Shown here: in pieces, positions 25,757 to 34,813 of the stretch | Position numbering within the stretch: the stretch's first letter is position 1 | Layout: each line of letters opens with the position of its first letter | Assembly: GCF_001586165.1 (NCBI RefSeq) | Contig: NZ_CP014608.1 | Span: 930,001 to 994,000, forward strand | Length of the DNA stretch: 64,000 nt | Reading direction: 5' to 3' | From: Obesumbacterium proteus | Lineage (GTDB): Bacteria > Pseudomonadota > Gammaproteobacteria > Enterobacterales > Enterobacteriaceae | Translations under genes and position numbers: made by a program | Notes under the pieces: generated by a model | The model's input: only the letters and a program-made list of their open reading frames with translations | The model's database searches: none | Told to the model about the DNA's origin: nothing

Positions 25757-26170
25757 CTAACTCTGCCAGCCCTGTTCGCCGTTGCTCAGTTCGCAGAAGT
25801 TAAACCCACACGCCTTCATGAAAGCATCCATCTCTTCACGGTTCTCGGTTGGAACCTCGCTTGCGGCCAATTGCCAAACGTTGATATCAGGCAACTGACG
25901 CAGAGTATCTTCAATCAGATATAAACCTACGCCGCGGCGGCGCGTTACTTCACGCACACATAGGTCATGCAGCGTGGCGAAGCCTTTGGATTTATCGGCA
26001 AATACCTTTACGGCACCCAATAGACGGTCATTGAAACGGGCGGCGAAGAGGGCATTTCCCGCTTCGAGCCACGCTTGCCATGCTTCTGGCTGCTGTTCTG
26101 GCCACACTTTTCCCAAGTCACGGATGTCGTCTGAATTTAATTCTACTAAGCGCTCAATGGTGAGTTTCAT
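25757..26170 (-). CDS. panM: PanD maturation factor PanM/PanZ (GNAT fold)
   Basis: A 137-residue GNAT-fold protein. In E. coli it binds acetyl-CoA and triggers self-cleavage of aspartate decarboxylase PanD, which controls pantothenate synthesis. The acetyl-CoA loop is VREVTRRRGVGLYL; the start MKLTIERL matches the family. It is convergent with rpoH and divergent from livK. In E. coli livJ stands between rpoH and panM; here livJ is absent from that place. Confidence 0.9.
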   Translation of the reverse strand: MKLTIERLVELNSDDIRDLGKVWPEQQPEAWQAWLEAGNALFAARFNDRLLGAVKVFADKSKGFATLHDLCVREVTRRRGVGLYLIEDTLRQLPDINVWQLAASEVPTENREEMDAFMKACGFNFCELSNGEQGWQS

Positions 26171-26586
26171 GTTTTATCTTCTGCCGAGAATAATTGATAA
26201 GCATTGTAAAGGATCTGCATCCATTGGCGGTGTAACTTTTGGTGTACAAAATCTGAGCGGATTATTTTTACCGATCTGCTATTTTCAGAGTAAAAAATTA
26301 GTAAATGAATTGTTTAACAGATGAACGTGCTTACCTAGTGATAAATGTCGCCTTAACGCTCCGGTTTTTGTGCTGTTTACACCGCTTGTTTCTAGTATTC
26401 TGATTTGATTTGCAGAATAAATCTCCTGTTTAATGATATGAAAAATAAAGTCTTATTAGAAAATATTGCTGTGAAATCACATAATTCATTATTTCTTATG
26501 CATAAAAATGTTTATGTTAATAATATGTTGCGTGATGTCACATCAAAGCAAACACAACAAACATAACAACAGGCGGGGATGAGCGG
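26171..26586. other. 416-bp AT-rich spacer panM/livK
   Basis: A divergent regulatory region. The half nearest livK is strongly AT-rich with many A and T tracts, as expected for Lrp-controlled liv promoters. I see no ORF with a ribosome site, no terminator and no clear sigma-70 box that I would defend. The ribosome site of livK is GGCGGGGA at 26572-26579. Confidence 0.5.
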
Positions 26587-27699
26587 ATGAGTATTAATAA
26601 GGGTAAGGTTTTTCTGGCGGGTTGTATGGCGTTAGCCATGAGCAGCAGCGTGATGGCGAAGGATATCAAAATCGCCATTGTGGGCGCGATGTCTGGTCCT
26701 GTAGCGCAATATGGCGATATGGAGTTTACCGGTGCTAAGCAGGCGATTGCGGATATCAACGCGAAAGGCGGCGTGAACGGCGACAAATTGGTCGGCGTGG
26801 AATATGACGATGCCTGCGATCCAAAACAAGCGGTAGCGGTGGCAAACAAGGTGATTAACGATGGCATTCGCTACGTTATCGGCCATCTGTGTTCTTCTTC
26901 CACTCAGCCCGCTTCGGATATCTATGAAGATGAAGGCGTGTTGATGATAACCCCAGCGGCGACCAACGCCGATCTCACCACGCGCGGCTATAAGCTGATT
27001 ATGCGTACCACCGGGCTGGATTCCGATCAGGGGCCAACGGCGGCGAAATATATTCTCAACACCATTAAACCGCAGCGTATCGCCGTGGTGCATGACAAAC
27101 AGCAATATGGTGAAGGTCTGGCTCGTTCGGTTAAAGATGCGTTGGAGAAATCCAATGTGAAGCCCGTGCTGTTTGAAGGTGTGACGGCAGGTGACAAAGA
27201 TTTCTCCACGCTGGTGGCCAAGCTGAAGAAAGAGAACGTCGATTTTGTTTACTTCGGTGGCTACTACCCAGAGATGGGGCAAATTTTGCGTCAGGCTAAG
27301 CAAGCGGGCCTGAAAGCTAAGTTTATGGGACCAGAGGGCGTGGGTAACTCTTCTTTGTCTAACATCGCGGGAGATGCTTCCGAAGGCATGCTGGTCACTC
27401 TGCCGCAGCGCTACGATCAGGTTCCGGCCAACAAAGCCATTGTGGACTCGCTGAAAGCCAAAAAACTGGATCCGACTGGCCCGTTTGTGTGGACTACCTA
27501 TGCCGCGCTGCAATCGCTGACTACCGGCATGGAGCGCAGCAAAAGCGAAGAGCCTGCTGACATCATCAAAAATCTCAAAGCTCAACCGGTTGATACCGTG
27601 ATGGGGCCATTGAGCTGGGATGACAAAGGCGACCTGAAAGGCTTCGAATTCGGTATCTTCGAATGGCACGCCGATGGTTCATCCACCGCGGTGAAGTAA
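26587..27699 (+). CDS. livK: Leucine-specific periplasmic binding protein LivK
   Basis: A 370-residue type I periplasmic binding protein of the Liv ABC importer. The signal peptide covers about residues 1-24 (ends SSVMA before KDIKIAIVG). The binding-pocket regions YDDACDPKQAVAVANK and GHLCSSSTQPASDIYEDEG are conserved. Overall it is nearest to E. coli LivK by position and sequence, though LivJ and LivK are similar. Only one binding protein is present here, so it may serve leucine, isoleucine and valine. It is upstream of livHMGF but separated by an unusually long 296-bp gap with strong hairpins. Confidence 0.93.
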   Translation: MSINKGKVFLAGCMALAMSSSVMAKDIKIAIVGAMSGPVAQYGDMEFTGAKQAIADINAKGGVNGDKLVGVEYDDACDPKQAVAVANKVINDGIRYVIGHLCSSSTQPASDIYEDEGVLMITPAATNADLTTRGYKLIMRTTGLDSDQGPTAAKYILNTIKPQRIAVVHDKQQYGEGLARSVKDALEKSNVKPVLFEGVTAGDKDFSTLVAKLKKENVDFVYFGGYYPEMGQILRQAKQAGLKAKFMGPEGVGNSSLSNIAGDASEGMLVTLPQRYDQVPANKAIVDSLKAKKLDPTGPFVWTTYAALQSLTTGMERSKSEEPADIIKNLKAQPVDTVMGPLSWDDKGDLKGFEFGIFEWHADGSSTAVK

Positions 27700-27738
27700 G
27701 TTCTGATCGATAGTGTTTTTATGTATTGGTAGGACGAG

Positions 27739-27862
27739 CCAGCACAACAAGGATGTTGTGCTGGAGTTTGGGGCGCCCTGGATGGGCGATACCAAACCGA
27801 AGCGAAAATGCCATCTCGGAAAAAGTGCGGGAGTGCAGAGACCACGCACTGGCGGTCTCTGC
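27739..27862 (+). other. Two strong hairpins between livK and livH
   Basis: Hairpin 1: CCAGCACAACA (27739-27749), AGGA loop, TGTTGTGCTGG (27754-27764). Hairpin 2: GCAGAGACC (27835-27843) and GGTCTCTGC (27854-27862). A third small one, ATGCTT/AAGCAT, is at 27927-27943. None has a T tract. They could stabilise the livK mRNA so that more binding protein than membrane subunits is made. Confidence 0.55.
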
Positions 27863-27995
27863 CCGTACGCCTACGCGCATGTTGCATAAAAATGCGGAAT
27901 CAATGGGCGGACGGAATCTTACACATATGCTTTAGATAAGCATGATACCGAGCTGGACATCATCACTAAGCCCTTGTGTGGTATGAGGATAGGGT

Positions 27996-28922
27996 ATGTC
28001 AGAACAGTTCCTTTATTTCATTCAGCAGATGTTCAACGGCGTAACGCTGGGGAGCACCTATGCGCTGATCGCCATTGGTTACACCATGGTTTACAGCATT
28101 ATCGGCATGATCAACTTCGCGCATGGCGAGGTTTATATGATCGGCAGCTATGTCTCCTTTATTGTGATTGCGGCGCTGATGATGCTCGGTATCGATGCCA
28201 GTTGGTTATTGATCGGCGCGGCATTCATTGTGGCGGTCGTCATCACCAGTGCCTATGGTTGGAGCATTGAGCGCGTGGCTTATAAGCCTGTTCGCTCGTC
28301 AAAACGCCTCATTGCGCTGATCTCCGCAATTGGGATGTCCATCTTCTTACAAAACTATGTCAGCCTTACGCAGGGCTCGCGCGATCTGGCGCTGCCGCGC
28401 TTGGTGACCGGTCAATGGACGCTAGGGGAAAGCAACGGCTTTGCCGCTAGCATTTCCACCATGCAAATCATTATCTGGGTGGTGACGTTCCTCGCCATGC
28501 TGGCGCTGACGTTATTCATCCGTTATTCCCGCATGGGCCGCGCCTGCCGTGCCTGCGCCGAAGATCTCAAAATGGCGAGCCTGCTGGGTATCAGCACCGA
28601 TCGCGTTATCTCTCTGACCTTTGTGATTGGTGCCGCTATGGCGGCCGTGGCTGGCGTATTGCTGGGGCAGTTTTACGGCGTTATTAACCCATACATTGGG
28701 TTTATGGCGGGCATGAAAGCCTTTACTGCGGCGGTGTTAGGAGGTATTGGCAGTATTCCTGGTGCGATGATTGGCGGCCTGATTCTAGGCGTAGCTGAAG
28801 CGTTAACCTCGGCGTATCTGAGTACGGAATATAAAGACGTAGTGTCTTTTGCCTTGCTGATTGTGGTGCTGCTAGTGATGCCTACCGGCATCTTAGGGCG
28901 CCCGGAGGTTGAGAAAGTATGA
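27996..28922 (+). CDS. livH: Branched-chain amino acid permease LivH
   Basis: A 308-residue inner-membrane subunit, the E. coli length, with about eight helices. MSEQFLYFIQQMFNGVTLGSTYALIAIGYTMVY-type N-terminus, INFAHGEVYMIGSY and the ATPase-contact loop RACRACAEDLKMASLLGI are present. It overlaps livM by 4 bp (ATGA). Confidence 0.96.
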   Translation: MSEQFLYFIQQMFNGVTLGSTYALIAIGYTMVYSIIGMINFAHGEVYMIGSYVSFIVIAALMMLGIDASWLLIGAAFIVAVVITSAYGWSIERVAYKPVRSSKRLIALISAIGMSIFLQNYVSLTQGSRDLALPRLVTGQWTLGESNGFAASISTMQIIIWVVTFLAMLALTLFIRYSRMGRACRACAEDLKMASLLGISTDRVISLTFVIGAAMAAVAGVLLGQFYGVINPYIGFMAGMKAFTAAVLGGIGSIPGAMIGGLILGVAEALTSAYLSTEYKDVVSFALLIVVLLVMPTGILGRPEVEKV

Positions 28923-30190
28923 AACAGCTCAATCTGGTTAATGCGATTATTTCCACCGTCACGATGTTTGTTCTCGCGTCATTTATTATGGGTGTTCAGC
29001 TTGGCCTAGATGGCACCCATTTGGTGGTGAATCTGGCGGATTCTGTCCGCTGGGAATGGATTGGCGCGGGCTGCGTGGTGGTCTTCTTCTTCCAATTGAT
29101 GCGCCCGATGATCCAGCAGGGTTTCAAGAAAGTCTCCGGCCCCTCTCTAGTGCTACCAAGCTTGGATGGATCCACGCCAAAGCAAAAACTGGTGTTGGCG
29201 CTGATCCTCATCGCTGCGGTGGTGTGGCCGTTCGTGGTATCACGTGGCACCGTGGATATTGCCACACTGACGCTTATCTACGTCATGCTGGGGTTGGGTC
29301 TGAATGTCGTGGTCGGGCTGTCTGGCTTGCTGGTGCTAGGGTACGGCGGCTTTTATGCCATCGGCGCTTATACCTACGCGTTGCTCAATCACTATTATGG
29401 CATTGGATTTTGGGAAAGCCTGCCAATTGCGGGGATCGTTGCCGCGGCCTTTGGCCTGCTGCTGGGATTCCCGGTATTGCGGCTGCGCGGCGACTATTTA
29501 GCGATTGTTACGTTAGGTTTCGGCGAAATTGTGCGTATTTTGCTGCTTAACAACACAGATATTACCGGTGGCCCAAACGGCATCAGCCAGATCCCAAAAC
29601 CGACCTTCTTCGGGCTGGAATTTAACCGCAGCGTGCGCGATGGTGGCTGGGGATCATTCCATGAATTTTTTGGTCTGAAATATGATCCAAGCGATCGCAT
29701 CATCTTCTTATATCTCGTGGCGTTGCTGCTGGTGGTCATCACGCTATTTGTCATCAACCGACTGCTACGAATGCCGCTTGGGCGAGCGTGGGAAGCGCTG
29801 CGTGAAGATGAAATTGCCTGTCGTTCATTAGGCCTGAGCCCAACGCGGATCAAGCTGACGGCGTTTACCATTAGCGCGGCGTTTGCTGGCTTTGCGGGAA
29901 CCTTATTTGCGGCGCGACAGGGGTTTGTTAGCCCTGAATCATTCACCTTCGTAGAATCAGCCTTTGTGCTGGCGATTGTGGTATTGGGCGGAATGGGATC
30001 TCAGTTTGCGGTGATTCTGGCTGCGGTGATCTTGGTGGTATCTCGCGAACTGATGCGTGATTTAAATGAATACAGCATGTTGTTGCTCGGTGCGCTGATG
30101 GTGCTGATGATGATTTGGCGGCCGCAGGGATTACTGCCAATGAAACGTCCACAGCTGAAATTTGCCCCACGCAAAGGAGGCCAAGCATGA
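28919..30190 (+). CDS. livM: Branched-chain amino acid permease LivM
   Basis: A 423-residue inner-membrane subunit (E. coli 425). The first two helices and linker precede the core, which holds GLGLNVVVGLSGLLVLGYGGFYAIGAY and the cytoplasmic loop WEALREDEIACRSLGL that contacts LivG/LivF. Overlaps at both ends (livH, livG) by 4 bp show tight coupling in livHMGF. Confidence 0.96.
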   Translation: MKQLNLVNAIISTVTMFVLASFIMGVQLGLDGTHLVVNLADSVRWEWIGAGCVVVFFFQLMRPMIQQGFKKVSGPSLVLPSLDGSTPKQKLVLALILIAAVVWPFVVSRGTVDIATLTLIYVMLGLGLNVVVGLSGLLVLGYGGFYAIGAYTYALLNHYYGIGFWESLPIAGIVAAAFGLLLGFPVLRLRGDYLAIVTLGFGEIVRILLLNNTDITGGPNGISQIPKPTFFGLEFNRSVRDGGWGSFHEFFGLKYDPSDRIIFLYLVALLLVVITLFVINRLLRMPLGRAWEALREDEIACRSLGLSPTRIKLTAFTISAAFAGFAGTLFAARQGFVSPESFTFVESAFVLAIVVLGGMGSQFAVILAAVILVVSRELMRDLNEYSMLLLGALMVLMMIWRPQGLLPMKRPQLKFAPRKGGQA

Positions 30191-30957
30191 GCGCAAAACC
30201 TCTGTTGCTAGTGAATAATTTATGCATGCGCTTCGGCGGATTGTTGGCGGTGAATAACGTCGCGCTGATGCTTAATGAGGGAGAAATCGTCTCTCTCATT
30301 GGGCCAAACGGGGCGGGGAAAACCACGGTATTTAACTGCCTAACCGGTTTTTATCGCCCAAGCAGCGGCTCGATAAAACTGCGCGACCGCGAACTTGCGG
30401 GGCTGGCTGGACAACAAATTGCACGAATGGGCGTAGTACGCACGTTCCAGCATGTACGCTTGTTCAAAGAGATGACGGTGGTTGAAAACCTGCTGGTTGC
30501 ACAGCATCAGCACCTGAAAAGCGGGGTGTTCGCTGGTCTGCTAAAAACGCCAACGTTTCGCCGCGCTGAAGCCGATGCGCTAGAGCGTGCCGCCGTATGG
30601 TTAGATCGCGTGGGGTTGCTGGAGTTCTCAAACCGTCAGGCGGGCAATTTAGCCTATGGTCAGCAGCGCCGGTTAGAGATTGCCCGCTGCATGGTGACGC
30701 GTCCTGAATTGCTGATGCTGGATGAACCGGCCGCAGGGCTTAATCCAAAAGAAACCGATGAGCTTAACGAGCTGATCGCCGATTTACGCAATCATCATCA
30801 GGTCTCCGTGCTGTTGATTGAGCATGATATGAAATTGGTGATGGATATTTCAGACAGAATTTACGTGGTAAATCAGGGAACTCCGCTGGCACAAGGCTCA
30901 CCTGAAGAGGTGCGCAATAATCCGGATGTCATTCGTGCGTATTTGGGAGAGGCGTAA
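30187..30957 (+). CDS. livG: Branched-chain amino acid transport ATPase LivG
   Basis: A 256-residue ABC ATPase. Walker A is GPNGAGKTT, the signature is in NLAYGQQRRLEIARC (LAYGQ, normal for this family), Walker B LLMLDEPAAGLNP, and the switch His is in IEHDM. ATG 30187 overlaps the livM stop; the 24 in-frame codons upstream lie inside livM and are not used. livF follows after 2 bp. Confidence 0.96.
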   Translation: MSAKPLLLVNNLCMRFGGLLAVNNVALMLNEGEIVSLIGPNGAGKTTVFNCLTGFYRPSSGSIKLRDRELAGLAGQQIARMGVVRTFQHVRLFKEMTVVENLLVAQHQHLKSGVFAGLLKTPTFRRAEADALERAAVWLDRVGLLEFSNRQAGNLAYGQQRRLEIARCMVTRPELLMLDEPAAGLNPKETDELNELIADLRNHHQVSVLLIEHDMKLVMDISDRIYVVNQGTPLAQGSPEEVRNNPDVIRAYLGEA

Positions 30958-30959
30958 CT

Positions 30960-31661
30960 ATGCTGACTTTAGACAATGTCTCGGCTCATTACGGAAAAAT
31001 TCAGGCGTTGCACAACGTCAGTATTCAGATCCAGAAAGGTGAAATCGTTACGCTTATCGGCGCGAACGGTGCGGGAAAAACGACGCTGCTGGGCACGTTA
31101 TGCGGTGAGCCGCGAGCGACCTCGGGGCGCATCAATTTTCTTGGGCAAGACATCACCGACTGGCAGACGGCCCGCATTATGCGCGAGGCAATAGCGATTG
31201 TGCCGGAGGGGCGTCGGGTATTCTCACGTATGACGGTTGAAGAGAACTTGGCGATGGGCGGTTTTTTTGCCGATCGCCACCAGTATCAAGAACGTATTGC
31301 GCGAGTTTATGATCTGTTCCCCCGCTTGCATGAACGTCGTATACAGCGCGCAGGCACCATGTCTGGCGGCGAACAGCAGATGCTGGCAATCGGGCGTGCC
31401 TTGATGAGCCAGCCTAAGCTGTTGCTGCTCGATGAGCCGTCGCTAGGCCTAGCACCCATCATCATTCTGCAAATTTTCGACACCATTCAACAGCTGCGCG
31501 AAGAGGGAATGACCATATTTTTGGTCGAGCAAAATGCCAATCAGGCGCTCAAGCTGGCCGATCGTGGCTATGTGCTAGAAAACGGGCACGTGGTGCTGGA
31601 AGACAGCGGCTCAGCGCTGTTAGCAAACAGCGCCGTTCGTAGCGCGTATTTGGGTGGGTAG
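30960..31661 (+). CDS. livF: Branched-chain amino acid transport ATPase LivF
   Basis: A 233-residue ABC ATPase. Walker A is GANGAGKTT, signature MSGGEQQMLAIGRA, Walker B LLLLDEPSLGLAP and VEQNA for the switch region. It pairs with LivG. It ends the liv operon; a toxin-antitoxin pair on the other strand follows. Confidence 0.96.
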   Translation: MLTLDNVSAHYGKIQALHNVSIQIQKGEIVTLIGANGAGKTTLLGTLCGEPRATSGRINFLGQDITDWQTARIMREAIAIVPEGRRVFSRMTVEENLAMGGFFADRHQYQERIARVYDLFPRLHERRIQRAGTMSGGEQQMLAIGRALMSQPKLLLLDEPSLGLAPIIILQIFDTIQQLREEGMTIFLVEQNANQALKLADRGYVLENGHVVLEDSGSALLANSAVRSAYLGG

Positions 31662-31712
31662 AGCGCTGGAATTACGATATGAACATAGCAGCATGGATGC
31701 TGCGTTTAAGGC

Positions 31713-31988
31713 TTAAGGATATTCTTGTCGGGAATGAAGAACAGATAGCACTTCAATGCTGTCGATGGTTATCTGATAAACCACAATATAGTTGGGATGT
31801 GCAACGATCTCTCTGGTTCCTAATACTCGGCCAGATCGGAACAAATAAGGATGTTCGGCAGCAGGTAATATCGCTTCATCAATGCGTTGCATTAAAGCTT
31901 CAGCAGCAAAAGGATTTTGCTCGGCAACGAAAGCTATCAGGGTATATAAATCGTGTATGGCATCGTCAGTCCATTTGACGGTTAGCAT
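31713..31988 (-). CDS. RelE/ParE-family toxin
   Basis: A 91-residue protein of the RelE/ParE toxin superfamily: VKWTDDAIHDLYTLIAFVAEQNPFAAEALMQRIDEAI, then the core strand HPYLFRSGRVLGTREIVAHPNYIVVYQI and the end IEVLSVLHSRQEYP. The conserved Arg and the HSRQ tail are typical of ParE/RelE-type members. Its target (gyrase or ribosome-bound mRNA) cannot be told from sequence. It shares one base with the preceding antitoxin (TAATG), so translation is coupled. Confidence 0.87.
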   Translation of the reverse strand: MLTVKWTDDAIHDLYTLIAFVAEQNPFAAEALMQRIDEAILPAAEHPYLFRSGRVLGTREIVAHPNYIVVYQITIDSIEVLSVLHSRQEYP

Positions 31989-32179
31989 TAGGCTAATTTC
32001 CTTTTAGCTTTGGCTTCAGCAATAATTTTACGTGCGCCCGCCATGACTTCGTCATGAGGTACTCTGGCACGATTATTATCCATTGATGCTTCTACTTTCG
32101 CTTTAAACCAATGCTCATAGCTATCTGCTTGTTCCTGAGTTTCAAACTCTGAAACGATAGGGGAGAGTTTTTTCTGCAT
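31988..32179 (-). CDS. Antitoxin of ParE/RelE pair (StbD-like)
   Basis: A 63-residue protein with AESYEHWFKAKVEASMDNNRARVPHDEVMAGARKII-type sequence (here ADSYEHWFKAKVEAS). This resembles the small stability-determinant antitoxins found upstream of ParE/RelE toxins. The pattern HDEVMAxxRxII is typical. A GGAG ribosome site precedes ATG 32179. Family by remembered similarity; the pairing is supported by the coupled toxin. Confidence 0.82.
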   Translation of the reverse strand: MQKKLSPIVSEFETQEQADSYEHWFKAKVEASMDNNRARVPHDEVMAGARKIIAEAKAKRKLA

Positions 32180-32212
32180 GATGTTAACTCCAAAACTGCT
32201 GACCTTTTAACC

Positions 32213-32241
32213 AGTATAGCGTTCTCCACTATTCAAACCAA
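32213..32241 (-). promoter_or_regulatory. Candidate promoter of the toxin-antitoxin operon
   Basis: On the minus strand, TTGGTT (32241-32236), a 17-bp spacer and TATACT (32218-32213). The ERIC element begins only 3 bp upstream of the -35, so the insertion may form part of the upstream region. Confidence 0.55.
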
Positions 32242-32243
32242 GT

Positions 32244-32369
32244 TATACCCTCATACTTGAAGCGGCTTCGGCGTTGGCTACGTTCGCGCACTCGAATCAC
32301 TTACTAGAGTAAGCTCATCGGGATTTACTCACTTTCCGCCTGGACGTAACTCCAATTATTTTGGGTATA
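32244..32369. repeat. ERIC element, diverged
   Basis: A 126-bp element bounded by TATACCC (32244-32250) and GGGTATA (32363-32369), with the core AATCACTTACTAGAGTAAGC and TCCGCCTGG...AACTCCAATTATT. It differs from the ERIC copy at 8681 at many places. It lies between the toxin-antitoxin promoter and the ugp promoter. Together with the Pho-box region it fills the 32180-32522 spacer; no gene is present there. Confidence 0.85.
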
Positions 32370-32394
32370 GAACGCGTGCTTCACCGTTATCCCT

Positions 32395-32447
32395 CCGTCA
32401 CATTTCCTTCACCTATTGGTTATTTTTCTGTCATACGCGCATGTCAT
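32395..32447 (+). promoter_or_regulatory. Candidate Pho boxes upstream of ugpB
   Basis: CCGTCAC (32395-32401), ATTT, CCTTCAC (32406-32412) fits the PhoB direct-repeat pattern (CTGTCAT, 4 bp, CTGTCAC) with 11-bp periodicity. Further TGTCAT copies occur at 32429 and 32442. In E. coli ugp is under PhoB, so phosphate-starvation control is expected. Confidence 0.5.
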
Positions 32448-32522
32448 GGTACATCCCGAAAATAAGACGTTCTTTATCACTCAACTTTTGTGGTGATAAC
32501 ACTCATTCGACGGGGATTTAGC

Positions 32523-33845
32523 ATGATGAATAAGACAATAAAACGCAGCATCTGTAGCTTGGCGGTCACGTTTTGCCTCAGCGCTCCGGCGTTGGCAGTC
32601 ACTGAAATTCCGTTTTGGCATTCAATGGAGGCGGAGCTCGGTACTGAGGTCGATAGCCTTGCTCAGCGCTTTAACCAATCTCAAAATGAATACAAAGTGG
32701 TGCCGGTTTACAAAGGCGACTATGAGCAAAGCCTAGCGGCGGGGATTGCGGCTTTCCGTGCGGGTAAAGCTCCGGCAATCTTGCAGGTTTATGAAGTCGG
32801 CACGGCCACCATGATGCAGGCTAAACAGGCGATTAAGCCGGTTTATCAGGTATTCAAAGATGCGGGCATTCCTTTCGATGAGTCCCAGTTTGTTCCAACC
32901 GTCGCAGGCTATTACGCCGATAATACTTCTGGGCAACTTCTTTCTCAGCCATTCAATAGTTCAACGCCGGTTCTCTACTACAACAAAGACGCTTTTAAAA
33001 AGGCGGGCTTAAATCCGGACGAGCCACCAAAAACATGGCAGGCGCTGGCAGAGGACGCGGCGAAGCTACGCGCTAGCGGTATGAGCTGCGGATATGCGTC
33101 TGGCTGGCAGGGTTGGGTACAACTGGAAAACTTCAGCGCGTGGAACGGTGTTCCTTTTGCCACTGAAAACAACGGTTTTGGCGGCCCATCGGCGCGTTTG
33201 GAGTTTAACAAGCCGTTGCAGGTGAAGCATATTCAGCTGCTGTCAGACATGCTCAAAAAAGGCGATTTCAGCTACTTTGGCCGTAAAGATGAGCCAACGG
33301 CTAAATTCTATAACGGTGATTGCGCCATGATGACCGGTTCTTCCGGCTCGCTTGCCAACATTAAACAGTATGCCAAATTTAACTATGGCGTGGCCTTTAT
33401 GCCTTACGACGCCGACGCAAAAAATGCCCCGCAAAATGCCATTATCGGCGGTGCCAGCCTGTGGGTGATGAACGGCAAAAAGCCTGAAACTTACAAAGGC
33501 GTAGCGGAGTTCTTCCAATTCCTAGCCAAGCCAGAGATTGCCGCCGAATGGCATCAAAAAACTGGCTATCTGCCGATCACGACGGCGGCCTATGAGCTGA
33601 CCAAACAGCAGGGCTTCTACGATAAAAATCCGGGCGCAGATGTTGCTACGCGACAAATGCTGAACAAGCCGCCGTTGGCGTTCACCAAGGGCGTTCGTTT
33701 AGGCAATATGCCGCAAATTCGTACCGTGGTTGATGAAGAGCTTGAGGGCGTTTGGACCGGTAAGAAAACGCCACAGCAGGCATTGGATGAAGCGGTATTA
33801 CGCGGCAATCAGCTGTTAGAGCGCTTTGAAAAATCGGCGAAGTAG
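32523..33845 (+). CDS. ugpB: sn-Glycerol-3-phosphate binding protein UgpB
   Basis: A 440-residue periplasmic binding protein that captures glycerol-3-phosphate and glycerophosphodiesters. A signal peptide ends around ALAVTEIPFWH (residue about 24). Conserved blocks are FWHSMEAELGTEVDSLAQRF, GKAPAILQVYEVGTATMM, and SSGSLANIKQYAKFNYGV with pocket residues. ATG 32523 follows GGGGA by 6 nt; 32526 is an alternative, and the 11 codons upstream look unused. First gene of ugpBAEC-ugpQ. Confidence 0.95.
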   Translation: MMNKTIKRSICSLAVTFCLSAPALAVTEIPFWHSMEAELGTEVDSLAQRFNQSQNEYKVVPVYKGDYEQSLAAGIAAFRAGKAPAILQVYEVGTATMMQAKQAIKPVYQVFKDAGIPFDESQFVPTVAGYYADNTSGQLLSQPFNSSTPVLYYNKDAFKKAGLNPDEPPKTWQALAEDAAKLRASGMSCGYASGWQGWVQLENFSAWNGVPFATENNGFGGPSARLEFNKPLQVKHIQLLSDMLKKGDFSYFGRKDEPTAKFYNGDCAMMTGSSGSLANIKQYAKFNYGVAFMPYDADAKNAPQNAIIGGASLWVMNGKKPETYKGVAEFFQFLAKPEIAAEWHQKTGYLPITTAAYELTKQQGFYDKNPGADVATRQMLNKPPLAFTKGVRLGNMPQIRTVVDEELEGVWTGKKTPQQALDEAVLRGNQLLERFEKSAK

Positions 33846-33925
33846 TTTTTGTTCTACCTTGCCAATCGCCTTAGAGATGAGGTGATTGGCAGGTGCCTGT
33901 ATCTGGTAGCAAATTTTGAGGTGTT

Positions 33926-34813
33926 ATGAGTTCTCTAACTCCCACGTTTAAATGCAGCTGGTTGCCTTATGCGCTGGTGGCTCCACAGCTTTTAATCACC
34001 GCGATTTTCTTCCTGTGGCCTGCGGGTGAAGCGCTGTGGTATTCGGTACAAAGTCTCGATCCTTTCGGCCTTTCCAGTGAGTTTGTCGGTTGGCAAAACT
34101 TTGTTTCCCTTTGGCACGATCCCTACTATTTGGGCGCGTTTCGCACCACGTTATGGTTTAGTGGTCTGGTCACGTTTTTTGGATTGGTGATGTCGCTATT
34201 TTTTGCCGCGCTGGTGAATCATGTTTTGCGTGGCCGCCGCATTTATCAAACCTTGTTTATCTTGCCTTACGCGGTCGCGCCCACTATCGCTGCCGTGCTG
34301 TGGATGTTTTTGTTTAATCCGGGGCTGGGGCTGGTGTCGCATTTTCTTGGCGCGATGGGCTATAACTGGAACCATGCACAAAACAGCGGTCAGGCCATGT
34401 TTTTGGTTGTGCTGGCCTCAGTATGGAAACAAGTAAGCTATAACTTCTTGTTTTTCCTCGCCGCGTTACAGTCCGTGCCGAAGTCCTTGCTTGAAGCTGC
34501 CGCCATCGACGGTGCAGGGCCGATTCGTCGTTTCTTCCACATTGTACTGCCCCTGATTTCTCCAGTGAGCTTCTTCTTGCTGGTGGTTAATCTGGTTTAC
34601 GCCTTCTTCGACACCTTTCCGGTTATTGATGCCGCCACCGGCGGTGGGCCAGGGCAATCCACAACGACGCTGATTTATAAAATCTACCGTGAAGGATTTG
34701 CGGGGCTCGATCTTTCTAGCTCAGCCGCGCAGTCGGTGGTTCTGATGTTGATGGTCATTGCGTTAACCCTGATCCAATTCCGCTACGTTGAGCGTAAGGT
34801 ACGTTACCAATGA
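33926..34813 (+). CDS. ugpA: Glycerol-3-phosphate permease UgpA
   Basis: A 295-residue inner-membrane subunit of the MalF/UgpA type, the E. coli length, with six helices. The EAA loop that contacts UgpC is LLEAAAIDGAGPIRRFFHIVLP. It overlaps ugpE by 4 bp (ATGA). The 80-bp gap after ugpB contains a short inverted repeat that may limit read-through. Confidence 0.95.
   Translation: MSSLTPTFKCSWLPYALVAPQLLITAIFFLWPAGEALWYSVQSLDPFGLSSEFVGWQNFVSLWHDPYYLGAFRTTLWFSGLVTFFGLVMSLFFAALVNHVLRGRRIYQTLFILPYAVAPTIAAVLWMFLFNPGLGLVSHFLGAMGYNWNHAQNSGQAMFLVVLASVWKQVSYNFLFFLAALQSVPKSLLEAAAIDGAGPIRRFFHIVLPLISPVSFFLLVVNLVYAFFDTFPVIDAATGGGPGQSTTTLIYKIYREGFAGLDLSSSAAQSVVLMLMVIALTLIQFRYVERKVRYQ

Noticed and set aside
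26632..27669. A 345-codon ORF antisense to livK
   Set aside because: It lies wholly opposite a well-conserved gene and has no recognisable domain or ribosome site; high-GC third positions produce such frames.
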